Position numbers and translations under genes: made by a program. Shown one piece after another: positions 18,234 to 27,809 of a stretch of DNA of 64,000 bases (position 1 is its first letter; each line of letters starts with the position of its first letter). The notes beneath the pieces were generated by a model that was not told where the DNA came from, searched no databases, and saw only the letters and a list, made by a program, of their open reading frames with translations. Source of the DNA: Durusdinium trenchii (lineage: Eukaryota > Sar > Dinophyceae > Suessiales > Symbiodiniaceae); the NCBI GenBank assembly GCA_963970005.1, contig CAXAMN010014002.1, positions 194,960 to 258,959 on the forward strand, read 5' to 3'.

Positions 18234-18470
18234 AGTACAGTCTTTTGCTCGGCAATGAAGGTTGTTTGGCCTGGGAAATGCAAGGCATTTGACAGCTCCC
18301 CACACTAGGTGACAAAATATACATATATATATATATATTATATATATAATATATACATGTTTATTTGTTTCGGGAGCCCCCACCAAGAAATATATATATA
18401 TATATACATATAAGTTAAAAGGTGTGAAGTGTGTCATCCAGAAATCAAAAAGGATTCACCCTGTCCACCG

Positions 18471-20589
18471 ATGAGGCTTTCGGAGTTTTTGAGATCCATC
18501 TCCAGGTCCAAAGGCCGCAGAAAGATGGAACTGGCGGATGCTGAACTGGCGGATGGATTGGTGCAGCAACTATGCCAAGCAGCGGCTGAAAGACACCTTG
18601 ATGTGTTGAACTGTGTTTTCTTGGACATGGCCAGATACCTGTAGAAGCAGTAGGAGCAGAGGAACTACCCCCTATCAAGATATTTGAAGATACTGGTGTA
18701 AGTGTTGGCCTTACTTGTCTCCAGAAGTGGACGGCTCGTGCGGCTACCAGAAGTCGGCTCGACTTGCGGTGCGTACCTTACCCGTACGTCACAAAAGCCA
18801 TGTGTTCATGTTTGCCGTTTGCCGAAACTAAGGAAATCTTGAAGACTCTCTTGCAACAATTTTGCTACCAGAAGTGCGGCGCTCGAAAACACTTCTTGGG
18901 CCTGTCTTGAGGGCATTGTGCCAGCAAAAGGCCGCCGCAAAGCTGGTGTATGCTACTTTGGAAACTATCCGGGAAGATGGTAGCATAGAGCTCACTCAGC
19001 CAAATGTCACAATTGGAATATCCACCTGTGCCAGGGAAAGACTGTGGCAGCAAGCATTGAAGTTGTTTGAGGCCATGCCCAAGGCAAAAGTTCAGGCCAA
19101 CGTGTTCAGCTACAGTGCTGCCATCAGTGCNNNNNNNNNNAGTGCCTGTGAGAAGGGCGGACAATGGCAGCAAGCATTGAAGTTGTTGGAGGCCATGCCC
19201 GAGGCGAAAGTTCAGCCAGACAGGATCAGCTACAATGCTGCCATCAGTGCCTGTGAGAAGTGTGGGCAATGGCAGCAAGCATTGAAGTTGTTTGAGGCCA
19301 TGCCCAAGGCGAAAGTTCAGCCCAACATGATCAGCTACAATGCTGCCATCAGTGCCTGTGAGAAGGGTGGGCAATGGCAGCAAGCATTGAAGTTGTTTGA
19401 GGCCATGCCCGAGGCGAAAGTTCAGCCCGATGTGATCAGCTACAGTGCTGCCATCAGTGCCTGTGAGAAGGGCGGGCAATGGCAGCAAGCATTTAAGTTG
19501 TTTGAGGCCATGCCCAAGGTGAAAGTTCAGCCCAACATGATCAGCTACAGTGCTGCCATCAGTGCCTGTGAGAAGGGCGGGCAATGGCAGCAAGCATTTA
19601 AGTTGTTTGAGGCCATGCCCAAGGTGAAAGTTCAGCCCAACATGATCAGCTACAGTGCTGCCATCAGTGCCTGTGAGAAGGGCGGGCAATGGCAGCAAGC
19701 ATTTAAGTTGTTTGAGGCCATGCCCAAGGTGAAAGTTCAGCCCAACATGATCAGCTACAGTGCTGCCATCAGTGCCTGTGAGAAGGGCGGGCAATGGCAG
19801 CAAGCATTTAAGTTGTTTGAGGCCATGCCCAAGGTGAAAGTTCAGCCCAACATGATCAGCTACAGTGCTGCCATCAGTGCCTGTGAGAAGGGCGGGCAAT
19901 GGCAGCAAGCATTTAAGTTGTTTGAGGCCATGCCCAAGGTGAAAGTTCAGCCCAACATGATCAGCTACAGTGCTGCCATCAGTGCCTGTGAGAAGGGCGG
20001 GCAATGGCAGCAAGCATTTAAGTTGTTTGAGGCCATGCCCAAGGTGAAAGTTCAGCCCAACATGATCAGCTACAGTGCTGCCATCAGTGCCTGTGAGAAG
20101 GGCGGGCAATGGCAGCAAGCATTGAAGTTGTTTGAGTCCATGTTTGAGGCAAATGTGCCACCAGATTTGGTAAGTTACAATGCCTTATTTGATTGTGCTG
20201 AAATCCGGGACAGTGCCATTGGCAGAGCTTTGTTTGAGAAGTGCAACTTACCAGAGATTCTGGAATTGAAGGGCTGTGGCGCTTCGGAGATCGACCTTCA
20301 TGACCTCTCCGAGGGATTTGCCCGTGCTGTGCTGTGTCACTGGCTTTCCACTGCAATTGCCACAAAGCTGGAGCAGGAGAAGGAATTGACATGCCTCATC
20401 GTCACTGGGTATGGCAAATCTCGGAAAGAGTGGGACACTACAGACATGCGCCAGGCGAGCTTGAAACTCTTGCAAGACGATCTCGGACTTCAAGCAGCGG
20501 TGTTGCGCAAGAACCAAGGTGCAATTCAAGTTTGTTTGGGGGAGGCAGACTTGCCAGCCCTGCGCCGTGCTGGAGCCAGCTTCAACTGA
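18471..20589 (+). CDS. PPR1: pentatricopeptide-repeat protein with C-terminal SMR domain
   Basis: Model: exon 18471-18612 (from ATG, MRLSEFLRSISRSKG...) joined in phase 1 to exon 18845-20589. About 11 PPR units of 35 residues precede an SMR domain (~20290-20560): IDLHDLSEGFARAVL matches the LDxH start, CLIVTGYGKSR the G-x-G loop, and GAIQVCLGEADL the last strand. PPR-SMR proteins bind organellar transcripts, and some SMR domains cleave RNA. Units 5-10 (19456-20085) are six identical 105-bp copies. Ten Ns (19131-19140) interrupt the array in frame. The exon 1 to 2 join is supported because the product, ERHLDVLNYSLATILLPEV, aligns with the uninterrupted ESNIGSVLLPEV of PPR2. No targeting peptide is obvious. 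Confidence 0.85.
18613..18844 (+). other. putative intron of PPR1
   Basis: The 232-bp intron has donor AACT/GTGTTTTC and acceptor CTTGAAG/AC. In-frame stops (TAG in the read-through of exon 1, TAA at 18829-18831) show that the two parts cannot be read continuously. PPR2 and PPR3 have no intron here. Confidence 0.55.
19131..19140. other. assembly gap (10 N) in the PPR array
   Basis: The gap is bounded by AGTGC on both sides, the first bases of a repeat unit. The true sequence may hold any number of 105-bp units, so the PPR1 repeat count is a minimum. Confidence 0.95.
19456..20085 (+). repeat. six perfect 105-bp tandem repeats inside PPR1
   Basis: Units start at 19456, 19561, 19666, 19771, 19876 and 19981. 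By direct comparison all six are identical. Each encodes one PPR with FKLFEAMPKVKV in place of the usual LKLFEAMPKAKV. Flanking units differ at several bases, so the block looks recently amplified or homogenised. Confidence 0.95.
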
Positions 20590-22470
20590 TAAGTTCTCTT
20601 GTTGCTGAAGCGCTGGCAAGGCACTTGGCCACGTATCTCAAGAACTGTCGCAGTGACGTCCACTGTTGCGGTGAGACAGTACCCTAGCATTCCTGGCCAA
20701 CCATTGATTGAAGGATATGTTTCCGAGGCTGTAGACTACAACGCCAGCTCAACCGAACTCTGTTTGCTGAATGGAAGGCTATAATATAAGCGAGTAGGAA
20801 TCTCTCTTGGGAACCAAACTTGCGTCGCACCAGTCAGGCTTTGAAGGGTTGACGAACCTTCGCAATGGCACTCACGGGCCATGGGTCTCGCTCGCAGTTT
20901 CAGGATTGAAAATGGTGCCAGGGCTGCCAGGTCTTTTGCTGCGAATGATGTTGTGGCGTCTGACCATGCGCTCATTCTGTTTTGCGCGGTTGCTTCTTGA
21001 GGTCATTTTCAGGTGTGGCTGCCAGTTCAACAGAAAGGTTGTGGACCACCAGCACAATACAGATTGCAATGGAAAATGCCTCCTAAGTCATGTCATACCC
21101 ATGGAGGTATCCTCTATGAAATGAGGGGGGGTTGGGGCGTCATTCTATAGAGGATGGGGTGTTGTTGCAAGCTCTGTGTCAGCTTTTGCACAGCTGCTTG
21201 GATGAGGCATGTTGTACGTAGCTCATGGTCATTTTATGTAAATGCTTGTTTCCTTAGTCTCCTTCAATTCGAGGCCCCTAAGGGATGATCCACTACTTTA
21301 TATCTATAAAAAGAGGTTCCATACCCCCCACCTAAACCTCCATAGGGATGTCATGTTCTTAGGGCATAAAAAGGTTGGTTCGACCCTCGAATCGCTCAAG
21401 AGACCTTCAAGACCTCAGAATCAACACTCCCCGAAGAATCATCACATGGTTTTTGTTGTCCTTTCCAGGCGGATCAAACCCAGGAGATTCAAGAGCCAAA
21501 TTCCACAGGACAATCTAGTGGGGTGAGGTATATGATGATATATGATGGAGTTCCTGGTATATACTCTCGAACTTACCAGGAAAGCAGCAAACGAACCACC
21601 GAAAGCATTCGAAAGCTACTCACCCATCATCATCCATCAATCCATCGACCGGAGTGTAGTGGGGGTTCTTTCGATCATTCTTTCCAGTCAGGGCTACTGC
21701 GAACTTTCTCCTCACCAAAGACCATAGACTAGTAGAGCGCTCGGCCATACACAAACACACAGAAGGAGGTAGATGCTGTTAGCTGGGGCTGTGTTTCGAC
21801 CCAAGCATTGCTACCAACCCTTCGTTGGTCCAAGCAGAACTTCGGCTTCACATCATCCCTTTGGAAGAACTTCCTTGGCCCTTTCCAGGAACCCAATCCC
21901 ATATGTCCGGTTGGTACTGACAATCATATGTTTGCTGGACCTCTCGGACTTGGTAGAAGCATCCACCCATAGGGTAACTTCCCGTTACCAGTAACACTTT
22001 GTAAAAGGATCGTCACTCTTTTTGGGAGATGTTGGCCTGCAACCGTAGCCATCATCCATCATCATCCACTGTCTCTGGTGGGGTGCGATATACCGTATCC
22101 ACTCTGTCTTCTGGAAGTTTGTGATGATCCTCCCAGTAGTTTGTTCTTTTTAAGGGAGACCCCCTGGCCGACTGGATGTTGGTCCATTTCCCGAACCGAA
22201 CCCAGGGAAAAGTTGCATGGTAGGTCTCCCTATTTTACTGTATACCCATACTATAGTCTCGCTACGGGGGTTCTCCACATGGAAGTGAATGGCATGGCCC
22301 CTGGAAGAGTGATTCCTCTAGAAACAGAAAGTCCTTGACTTCCATGTTGGTAAGTCAAAGTGTAGGTTGGATTGACTGAGATTCCATCTTCAGATCAGAA
22401 CTGAACCAGAGCACCTCCCAGATGCTCAGATGCTCCCCAACAAGAGTCTAAAATTGTAACAATTTGGTTG
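20590..22470. other. intergenic DNA after PPR1
   Basis: I see no supported gene. A CATCATCCATCATCATCCACTG tract at ~22048 is a partial copy of the dispersed CATCATCCACTG family. Short inverted words around 22275-22350 belong to the CATGGAAGTGGA MITE family. Confidence 0.4.
22275..22351. mobile_element. MITE-like copy (CATGGAAGT ends)
   Basis: CCACATGGAAGT at the left pairs with ACTTCCATGTTGG at the right. The interior carries GGCATGGCCCCTGGAAGAG, close to the interiors of the copies at 18137 and 55450. Confidence 0.5.
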
Positions 22471-22489
22471 GTTTTGGTGGTGAAATGTA

Positions 22490-22670
22490 GTGAATGGATG
22501 TGTCATACTGACTATTTGGCTATGGGCATGCTACGGGCTCTGGGGATCTTCAGGATCCCAACGGCACTGGCTCAGGCCCTGAACGTTGGCTACCCCAGCT
22601 ACGAGAGCGACGGCGCTACCCTGGCATGGCGCTGGCCTCAGGATGCGTGGCACTTCCAGGGTTATGAGGA
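22490..22670 (+). CDS. exon-like island, product unknown
   Basis: A GC-rich patch in AT-rich surroundings reads MLRALGIFRIPTALAQALNV, then YPSYESDGATLAWRWPQDAW, and ends near CTTCCAG/GGTTAT. It is open without stops for 94 codons. A second coding-like patch (PPVARVRTPSEPSLGSPETE) lies at 22830-22905. No family or partner exons recognised. Confidence 0.3.
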
Positions 22671-23090
22671 CATTAATTGCATTTCTCTAGAGCTTCCATT
22701 CCAGCTTGTCACCGTCAGCCTACTTTGGCCAGGGTTCCTCGGTTTTGATTAGGTTTCCTTTGTTGATGTTTGTCTATGGATGAATCCTCTTGTGCGGAAG
22801 ATGTTGGCTTCGGGTTCCAACCGGTGAAGAAGGTGACACCGCCGGTGGCACGCGTGCGCACGCCATCGGAGCCAAGCCTGGGGTCACCCGAGACTGAGGG
22901 GTGCGGTTTTTTCTGGGCTTCGTTTTGGCTGACGGAGGTGGCTCACTGGAGACACCTGGAATCACAGATCACTGGATAGAAAATAGATAAACATGGCTGG
23001 TTCCAAAACCAAACGAACACATAGCTTGGTTGGTATACCATCTCATTTCACGGGGAAGAATTGTATGCGGTCAATGTAAGTACCCTCCGA

Positions 23091-23170
23091 ACTAACATGG
23101 AAGTGGAACGGAACATGGCACCGAAAGGAAGAACGGCTTTCCTCTAACAGGAGAAGTCCCACTTCCACAT
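23091..23170. mobile_element. MITE-like copy (CATGGAAGTGG ends)
   Basis: CTAACATGGAAGTGG on the left faces CCCACTTCCACAT on the right. It lies about 290 bp upstream of the PPR2 start. Confidence 0.45.
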
Positions 23171-23335
23171 ACTTCCGCGATTGTTTCGGAAAACGGTCTC
23201 CTGCAAAACACCTTTTTTGGGGGGGAAATCGGTCTCTCCACTAAAACAAGAAAACGAGTGGAGTGCGTTCGCTTCACCTTGATCTTTGGGGTCCTCCGGT
23301 TCGATCTAAACAGATGAAGTTAAAAAACAGCGGTG

Positions 23336-23394
23336 TTTTTTTTCTGCTTGGTTTTCAAGTTAAACACTCATGCAAATGTGAAGAATAATTGCAG
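23336..23394 (+). promoter_or_regulatory. candidate trans-splice acceptor region of PPR2
   Basis: An 8-T run (23336-23343) and CTGCTTGGTTTTCAAG (AG at 23358-23359) precede the gene. A second AG follows at 23393-23394. Dinoflagellate leader-addition sites follow such T-rich tracts. The site itself cannot be fixed from sequence. Confidence 0.3.
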
Positions 23395-23456
23395 ATGTGA
23401 ATAGGAATGCCAGACCTCGGGCTCAAGGGTTTTGATGTCCTTCCTGTGTGAGACCA

Positions 23457-25105
23457 ATGAAGCTTGGACGTGTTAGTTTCAAACAGCGGCGATCTGTAGG
23501 GGAAAGCACCATGGACGAAGCAGTGCTGGAGCTTTGCAGGAAGGCGACTGAAAGCAACATTGGAAGTGTGTTGCTCCCGGAAGTGCTACGCTCGAAGGAG
23601 AAGCTTCCACAGGTACTGAAAGCTCTGAGTGACCGGAAGAATGGCATTCTTATATTTCCTTTCTTGGAAGCAATCCGGAAGCATGAGAAAATCAAGCTAT
23701 ATGCGTCCCAGTATGCTTTTGCCATATCATCATGTGCCAAGTCAAAATTGTGGCAGCAAGGAATGGAATTGTTTGAGGCTATGCCCAAGGCCAGAATTGA
23801 GCCTGATGTGATTAGCTACAATGCAGCAATCAGTGCCTCTGAAAAGGGCGGGCAGTGGCAGCAAGCATTGAAGTTGTTTCAGGCCATGCCCGAGGCCAAC
23901 ATTTGGCCCAATTTGATTAGCTACAATGCAATGCTCAGTGCCAGTGAAAAGGGCGGGCAATGGCAGCGCGCATTGATGTTGCTGGATGCTATGCCCACAG
24001 CTAACATTCGGGTCAACGTAATCAGCTACAATGCAGCCATCAGTGCCTGTGAGAAGGGCCGGCAATGGCAGCACGCATTGAGGTTATTTGATGCCATGCC
24101 CATGCCTAGCATTCGGCCAAGTGTGATCAGCTGCAGCGCGGCCATTAGTGCCCTTGGGAGGGGTCGGGAATGGCAGCGAGCATTGAAAGTCTTCAGCGCC
24201 ATGCTGAAGGCCAGCATTCAACCAACTACGATCAGCTGCAATGCGACCATCAGTGCGTGCGAAACGTGTGGTCAATGGCAGCAAGCATTGATGTTGTTTG
24301 ATGCAATGCCCAAGGCAAACATCCAACCCGACGTGATTAGCTACAATGCCGCTGTCAGTGCCCTTGGAAAGGGAAGTGAATGGAAGCAAGCATTATCGCT
24401 GTTTGAGTCATTGCAGAAGCACAACATCCAGCCGGATGTCATTAGCTACAGCGCGGCCATTAGTGCCTGTGAGAAGTGTGGTCAGTGGCAGCAAGCATTG
24501 GCGTTGCTTGATGCCATGCCTAAGGCCAGCATTCAACCCAAGGTGATCAGCTACAGTGCGGCCATCAGTGCCTGTGAGAAGTGCGGTCAATGGGAGCGTG
24601 CATTGACGTTGTTCGAGTCCATGCACAAGGCCAACATTCAACCAACGGTTGTTAGCTACAATGCGGCCATGAGTGCCTGTGAAAAGGGTGGTTGTTGGCA
24701 ACAAGCATTGAGTTTGTTTGAGTTCATGCCCAAGGCCAGCATTCAACCAACACTGATCAGCTTCAGTGCCGTGATTTCGCAGATGGGATGATTATTTTTG
24801 ATGTCCCCTTACTGGGTGAATCCCCAAAGCTATAGGGAATGTGTTATTCCCCAACCTATTGGGACAAGGCCTACAAGTATCACTATTTTTGGACAGTCGG
24901 CCTCTATAGAACCATCATCATCCACTGGGCCCAGGTATTAGGATAGACCCAATATGTGTTATTCTTTTTCCCGGTTCCCAGCAAAATCTCAGGTGCCGTC
25001 GTCATTGCCTGTGAAAAGGTCGGGCAATGGCAGCTGGCATTGCACTTCTTGGGGGCCATGCCACGCAAAGGTCGAGGCCATGGTCCTTCGACATGCTCAG
25101 TGTGA
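23457..25105 (+). CDS. PPR2: pentatricopeptide-repeat protein (about 11 repeats)
   Basis: The start is ATG 23457 (MKLGRVSFKQRRSVGE); an inner ATG (MDEAVLELC) is possible. After a ~90-residue helical N-terminus, ten 35-residue PPRs run without a break to 24765. Read straight on, the frame stops at 24791 in mid-repeat. A 227-bp intron (24766-24992) instead joins AGCTTCA to GTGCCGTCG and restores the repeat as SFSAVVIACEKVGQWQLAL, ending at TGA 25103-25105. No SMR domain follows. The repeats vary much more than in PPR1, and the residues at PPR positions 5 and 35 differ among units, so its RNA target should differ. Its first ~370 codons are closely related to PPR3. Confidence 0.85.
24766..24992 (+). 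other. putative intron of PPR2
   Basis: It begins GTGCCGTGATTT and ends TCTCAG. The junction words are near copies of each other (TCAGTGCCGT at the donor, TCAGGTGCCGT at the acceptor). The spliced product is a correct PPR. It carries a copy of the CATCATCCACTG dispersed repeat (~24910-24950). Confidence 0.55.
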
Positions 25106-26607
25106 GTCTGGCGAGTCGCCCAGGACGCGAGGTGATACGGTCCTAGATTCGGATCAGATAATCTCAGATGCGTTTGATGCATCGTCTAACAGGTTGGGCA
25201 TACTAGGCTGAGATTCATAACCAGTATCAGCAATGCATGCCTGGAGCTTTCAACATCGACCTCCAGGGGCTCAGTATCAGCAAGGCAGCCTCGCGCTTTT
25301 CATTCTTTTTTCCTGATCCAAGCAAGTGGTCAAGCACCATGCGGCAAGCTCTGGCGCCGTTTGAGGTGATTGGAACTGGCCTTCTGGCGCTTGACCACTT
25401 GCAAATCTAGGCCATTCAGTGGCCATTGATTGGAGAGATCGGGACCAATTGAACTTTTCCAGGTACAAGGGGACGGAATCTTGGCCGCCCCAGTGCCGCA
25501 GTGCATGAAGACTTTACATTACTTCAACCCCAGACTCCATCCATGGGACTGGAAAAAGAAATGCCGCCCCAGAAAGACGCTTGGAATCAAGAAAAACCAC
25601 CCCTGTCCTCATCAGTCAATAGGCCAGTCCCATGAATAGTTTGAGAATCGATCTATGGCAGGGGGTGAAGGCCAGTCCCGTGAAGCACGTCCAGTCCCAT
25701 GGTGGGCGTCTGGAGCACCTCGCACCGGACCGGAGCACGTCTTCCGGTCCTTCTCCACCGGACCCGGTTGCGACGTGGTGGAACACCGGACATGCTTTGG
25801 ACAGAAGTTGACCGCGTTGCCAGGTTTGACAGTCTGACAGTCTGTTCCTATATGGCACCGGATCAGAAAAAAACGCGTCACAAGTGATCGATGAGTACAC
25901 GCAGGACACTGTAGAGTTGGCCAAATCGCGCTTGACTCCGCAAGCGCGGCTTTTCGGAGTGCTCCAGAAGTTCGGCGGTGCTCGACGTTTTGGAACCAGG
26001 AGACCCAGCAAACCCAGGACGCCTTGCACAGACCCTGACAGACTGACAGACCTAAACCGACCTACTATGTTCTTTTTGTTGCTCATGTGTGCTGGTTCTT
26101 TTAGCCATCAAGGGGCGGGGCAGGTGCCCTGGACCTGAGACTCAGCTCAGCCCAACACCAATCAGTTCATATGATCAGTGGTGTGCGACACCAATCGCAC
26201 CGGCCGCACCGGCGACGGTATTGGCGCGGCGCTGAGGTCTCCGTGACGCGGTTGGAAGTCTTTTGCCCCGATGAGCGCTTCGGACGTGAGGAATTTCTGG
26301 GGAGGAAAAGGGGAGAGGAAAGAATCTAGGGATGAAGTGGGGAGAGCAGTGTGAGAAACATGTATTTGATGTTATTTGATGTTGTGTCCTTGCTGGGACA
26401 TCATCATATCATATCCAATTATGTTCCAAAATCCATTTTTTTCGGGGGGGGGGTATGACCCAAGAGATCCCGGAAGCATCTGGGACGACTCTTGGAAGCA
26501 TCGCGTGCTGGGCGACCCCGGTCCTCCGACCGGTCCTGCCGGTCTCGGACCGGTGAAAGCGACGAAGGCGACTTGTAGAGACCTGTTTATGACCTGTTTA
26601 CTTCCTA

Positions 26608-26702
26608 ACCTGTTATAACAGGTGAAGCAAGTCTGTTATGACAAGTCTCTGTTCACTTGTCAAGTCATCACCTGTTTACGGCCTGTTTAGGGTGATGACT
26701 TG
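26608..26702. repeat. palindromes rich in ACCTGTT words
   Basis: ACCTGTTATAACAGGT (26608-26623) is a perfect 16-bp palindrome. CAAGTCATCACC (26661-26672) is exactly inverted at 26691-26702. The word ACCTGTTTA repeats at 26581, 26593 and 26671. Confidence 0.6.
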
Positions 26703-27039
26703 TAGGGTCTACACCCAGCGCATCCTGGTGATTTTTGAGGTCGAAGATGGGAGCACTCCAAAAACCTGTCCAATCCCTTTGGTTGATGGGTCTTTGGAAT
26801 TCTTTGGATTCTTTCAAATCACCTGTTTTACATCAGTCCAATGACTTCCCTGACTTCCCTAAGAACTGCCGCCGATCACATAGATAGACAGATCCCTGAT
26901 AGACGGGAGCTCACATCACCCCGTCGGCGCCCGTTGGCCCGGTTGGTATTTTCTGTTGATGTTTTACAGACACTTTAAAAAACACGGAGCTGGCGGGTGG
27001 TTTCAGATATTCTTCTATATTATTCTTTCCCTAGGGATC

Positions 27040-27135
27040 CACATACCTTCTCAGAAGGTACAACTGGGCCCTCCTGGTGCCTACATCAATAGTCTCCGTC
27101 CTCACTGTACCTGAGGTTCGGTACGACTGGATCCC
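27040..27135. mobile_element. palindromic dispersed element (CCAGTCGTACC family), copy 1
   Basis: It contains TACCTTCTCAGAAGGTAC (palindromic), CCTCCTGGTGCCTAC, and CCTGAGGTTCGGTACGACTGG, ending GATCCCTAGGG. The same blocks occur in the opposite order at 42045-42131, so this copy is inverted. Confidence 0.6.
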
Positions 27136-27809
27136 TAGGGTTTGTATATTATATTTGTATCTTAATATCAATCCCTAGGGACTCCCAGTAGAGTCTCAGT
27201 TCTACCAATAGTCTCATCACTGGGACTCCCTAGGGTTTGATGTTCAACCTCTACTTGAGATGATTGGTCCCAGTGAGTCATATAGTTTTTCGAGAGACGG
27301 GAACGCCAAACCACTATCGGGACGAACAGAAGAAGAACTCCGCTGGTCATGCGATTGACATGTTGGTCGGCAAAGCCGACTGTTTGGACTTTTGATCAAG
27401 ATGCACATGTTAACATGTTGGTATATTATCTCACCAAAGACAAACATATGTTTTGAACTGTTTTGAGTTGTTTAGATATGTTTGCTTTGGGGGAATTGAC
27501 TGATGTGATGCACTATAGGGTTATATATCATTGTACAGGGGTGTGTATTGAAATAGTAGGACACCTGCGAGGCAATGCGGCAACGACCCTTGGAAGGTTG
27601 GGGAAATCGACCAGTCTACGTGTTTTTTTGGGGGGAGCAAAACCTATCAGTTTGATCCAGGTGCAGACCTGACCACGCTGAATGGGGCGACCAGGGTGAC
27701 GTGGACGTGTTGGGCAAGAACACGCGGGGATTGTTGCGGATGTGAATATTCAATGCCAGACCTCGGGCTCAAGGGTTTTGGGTTTTGATGTCCTTCCTGT
27801 GTGAGCCCA

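Larger units (their letters stand above)
25110..27745. other. spacer between PPR2 and PPR3
   Basis: No supported gene. It holds the palindromes at 26608-26702 and a dispersed palindromic element at 27040-27135. GC-rich patches (25690-25800, 26490-26560) are open but unconvincing. Confidence 0.4.

Noticed and set aside
18865..20118. 417-codon open frame on the minus strand across PPR1
   Set aside because: It is the mirror of the repeated PPR DNA (LGHGLKQL units). The same mirror frames appear opposite PPR2 and PPR3. Openness comes from the repeat composition.
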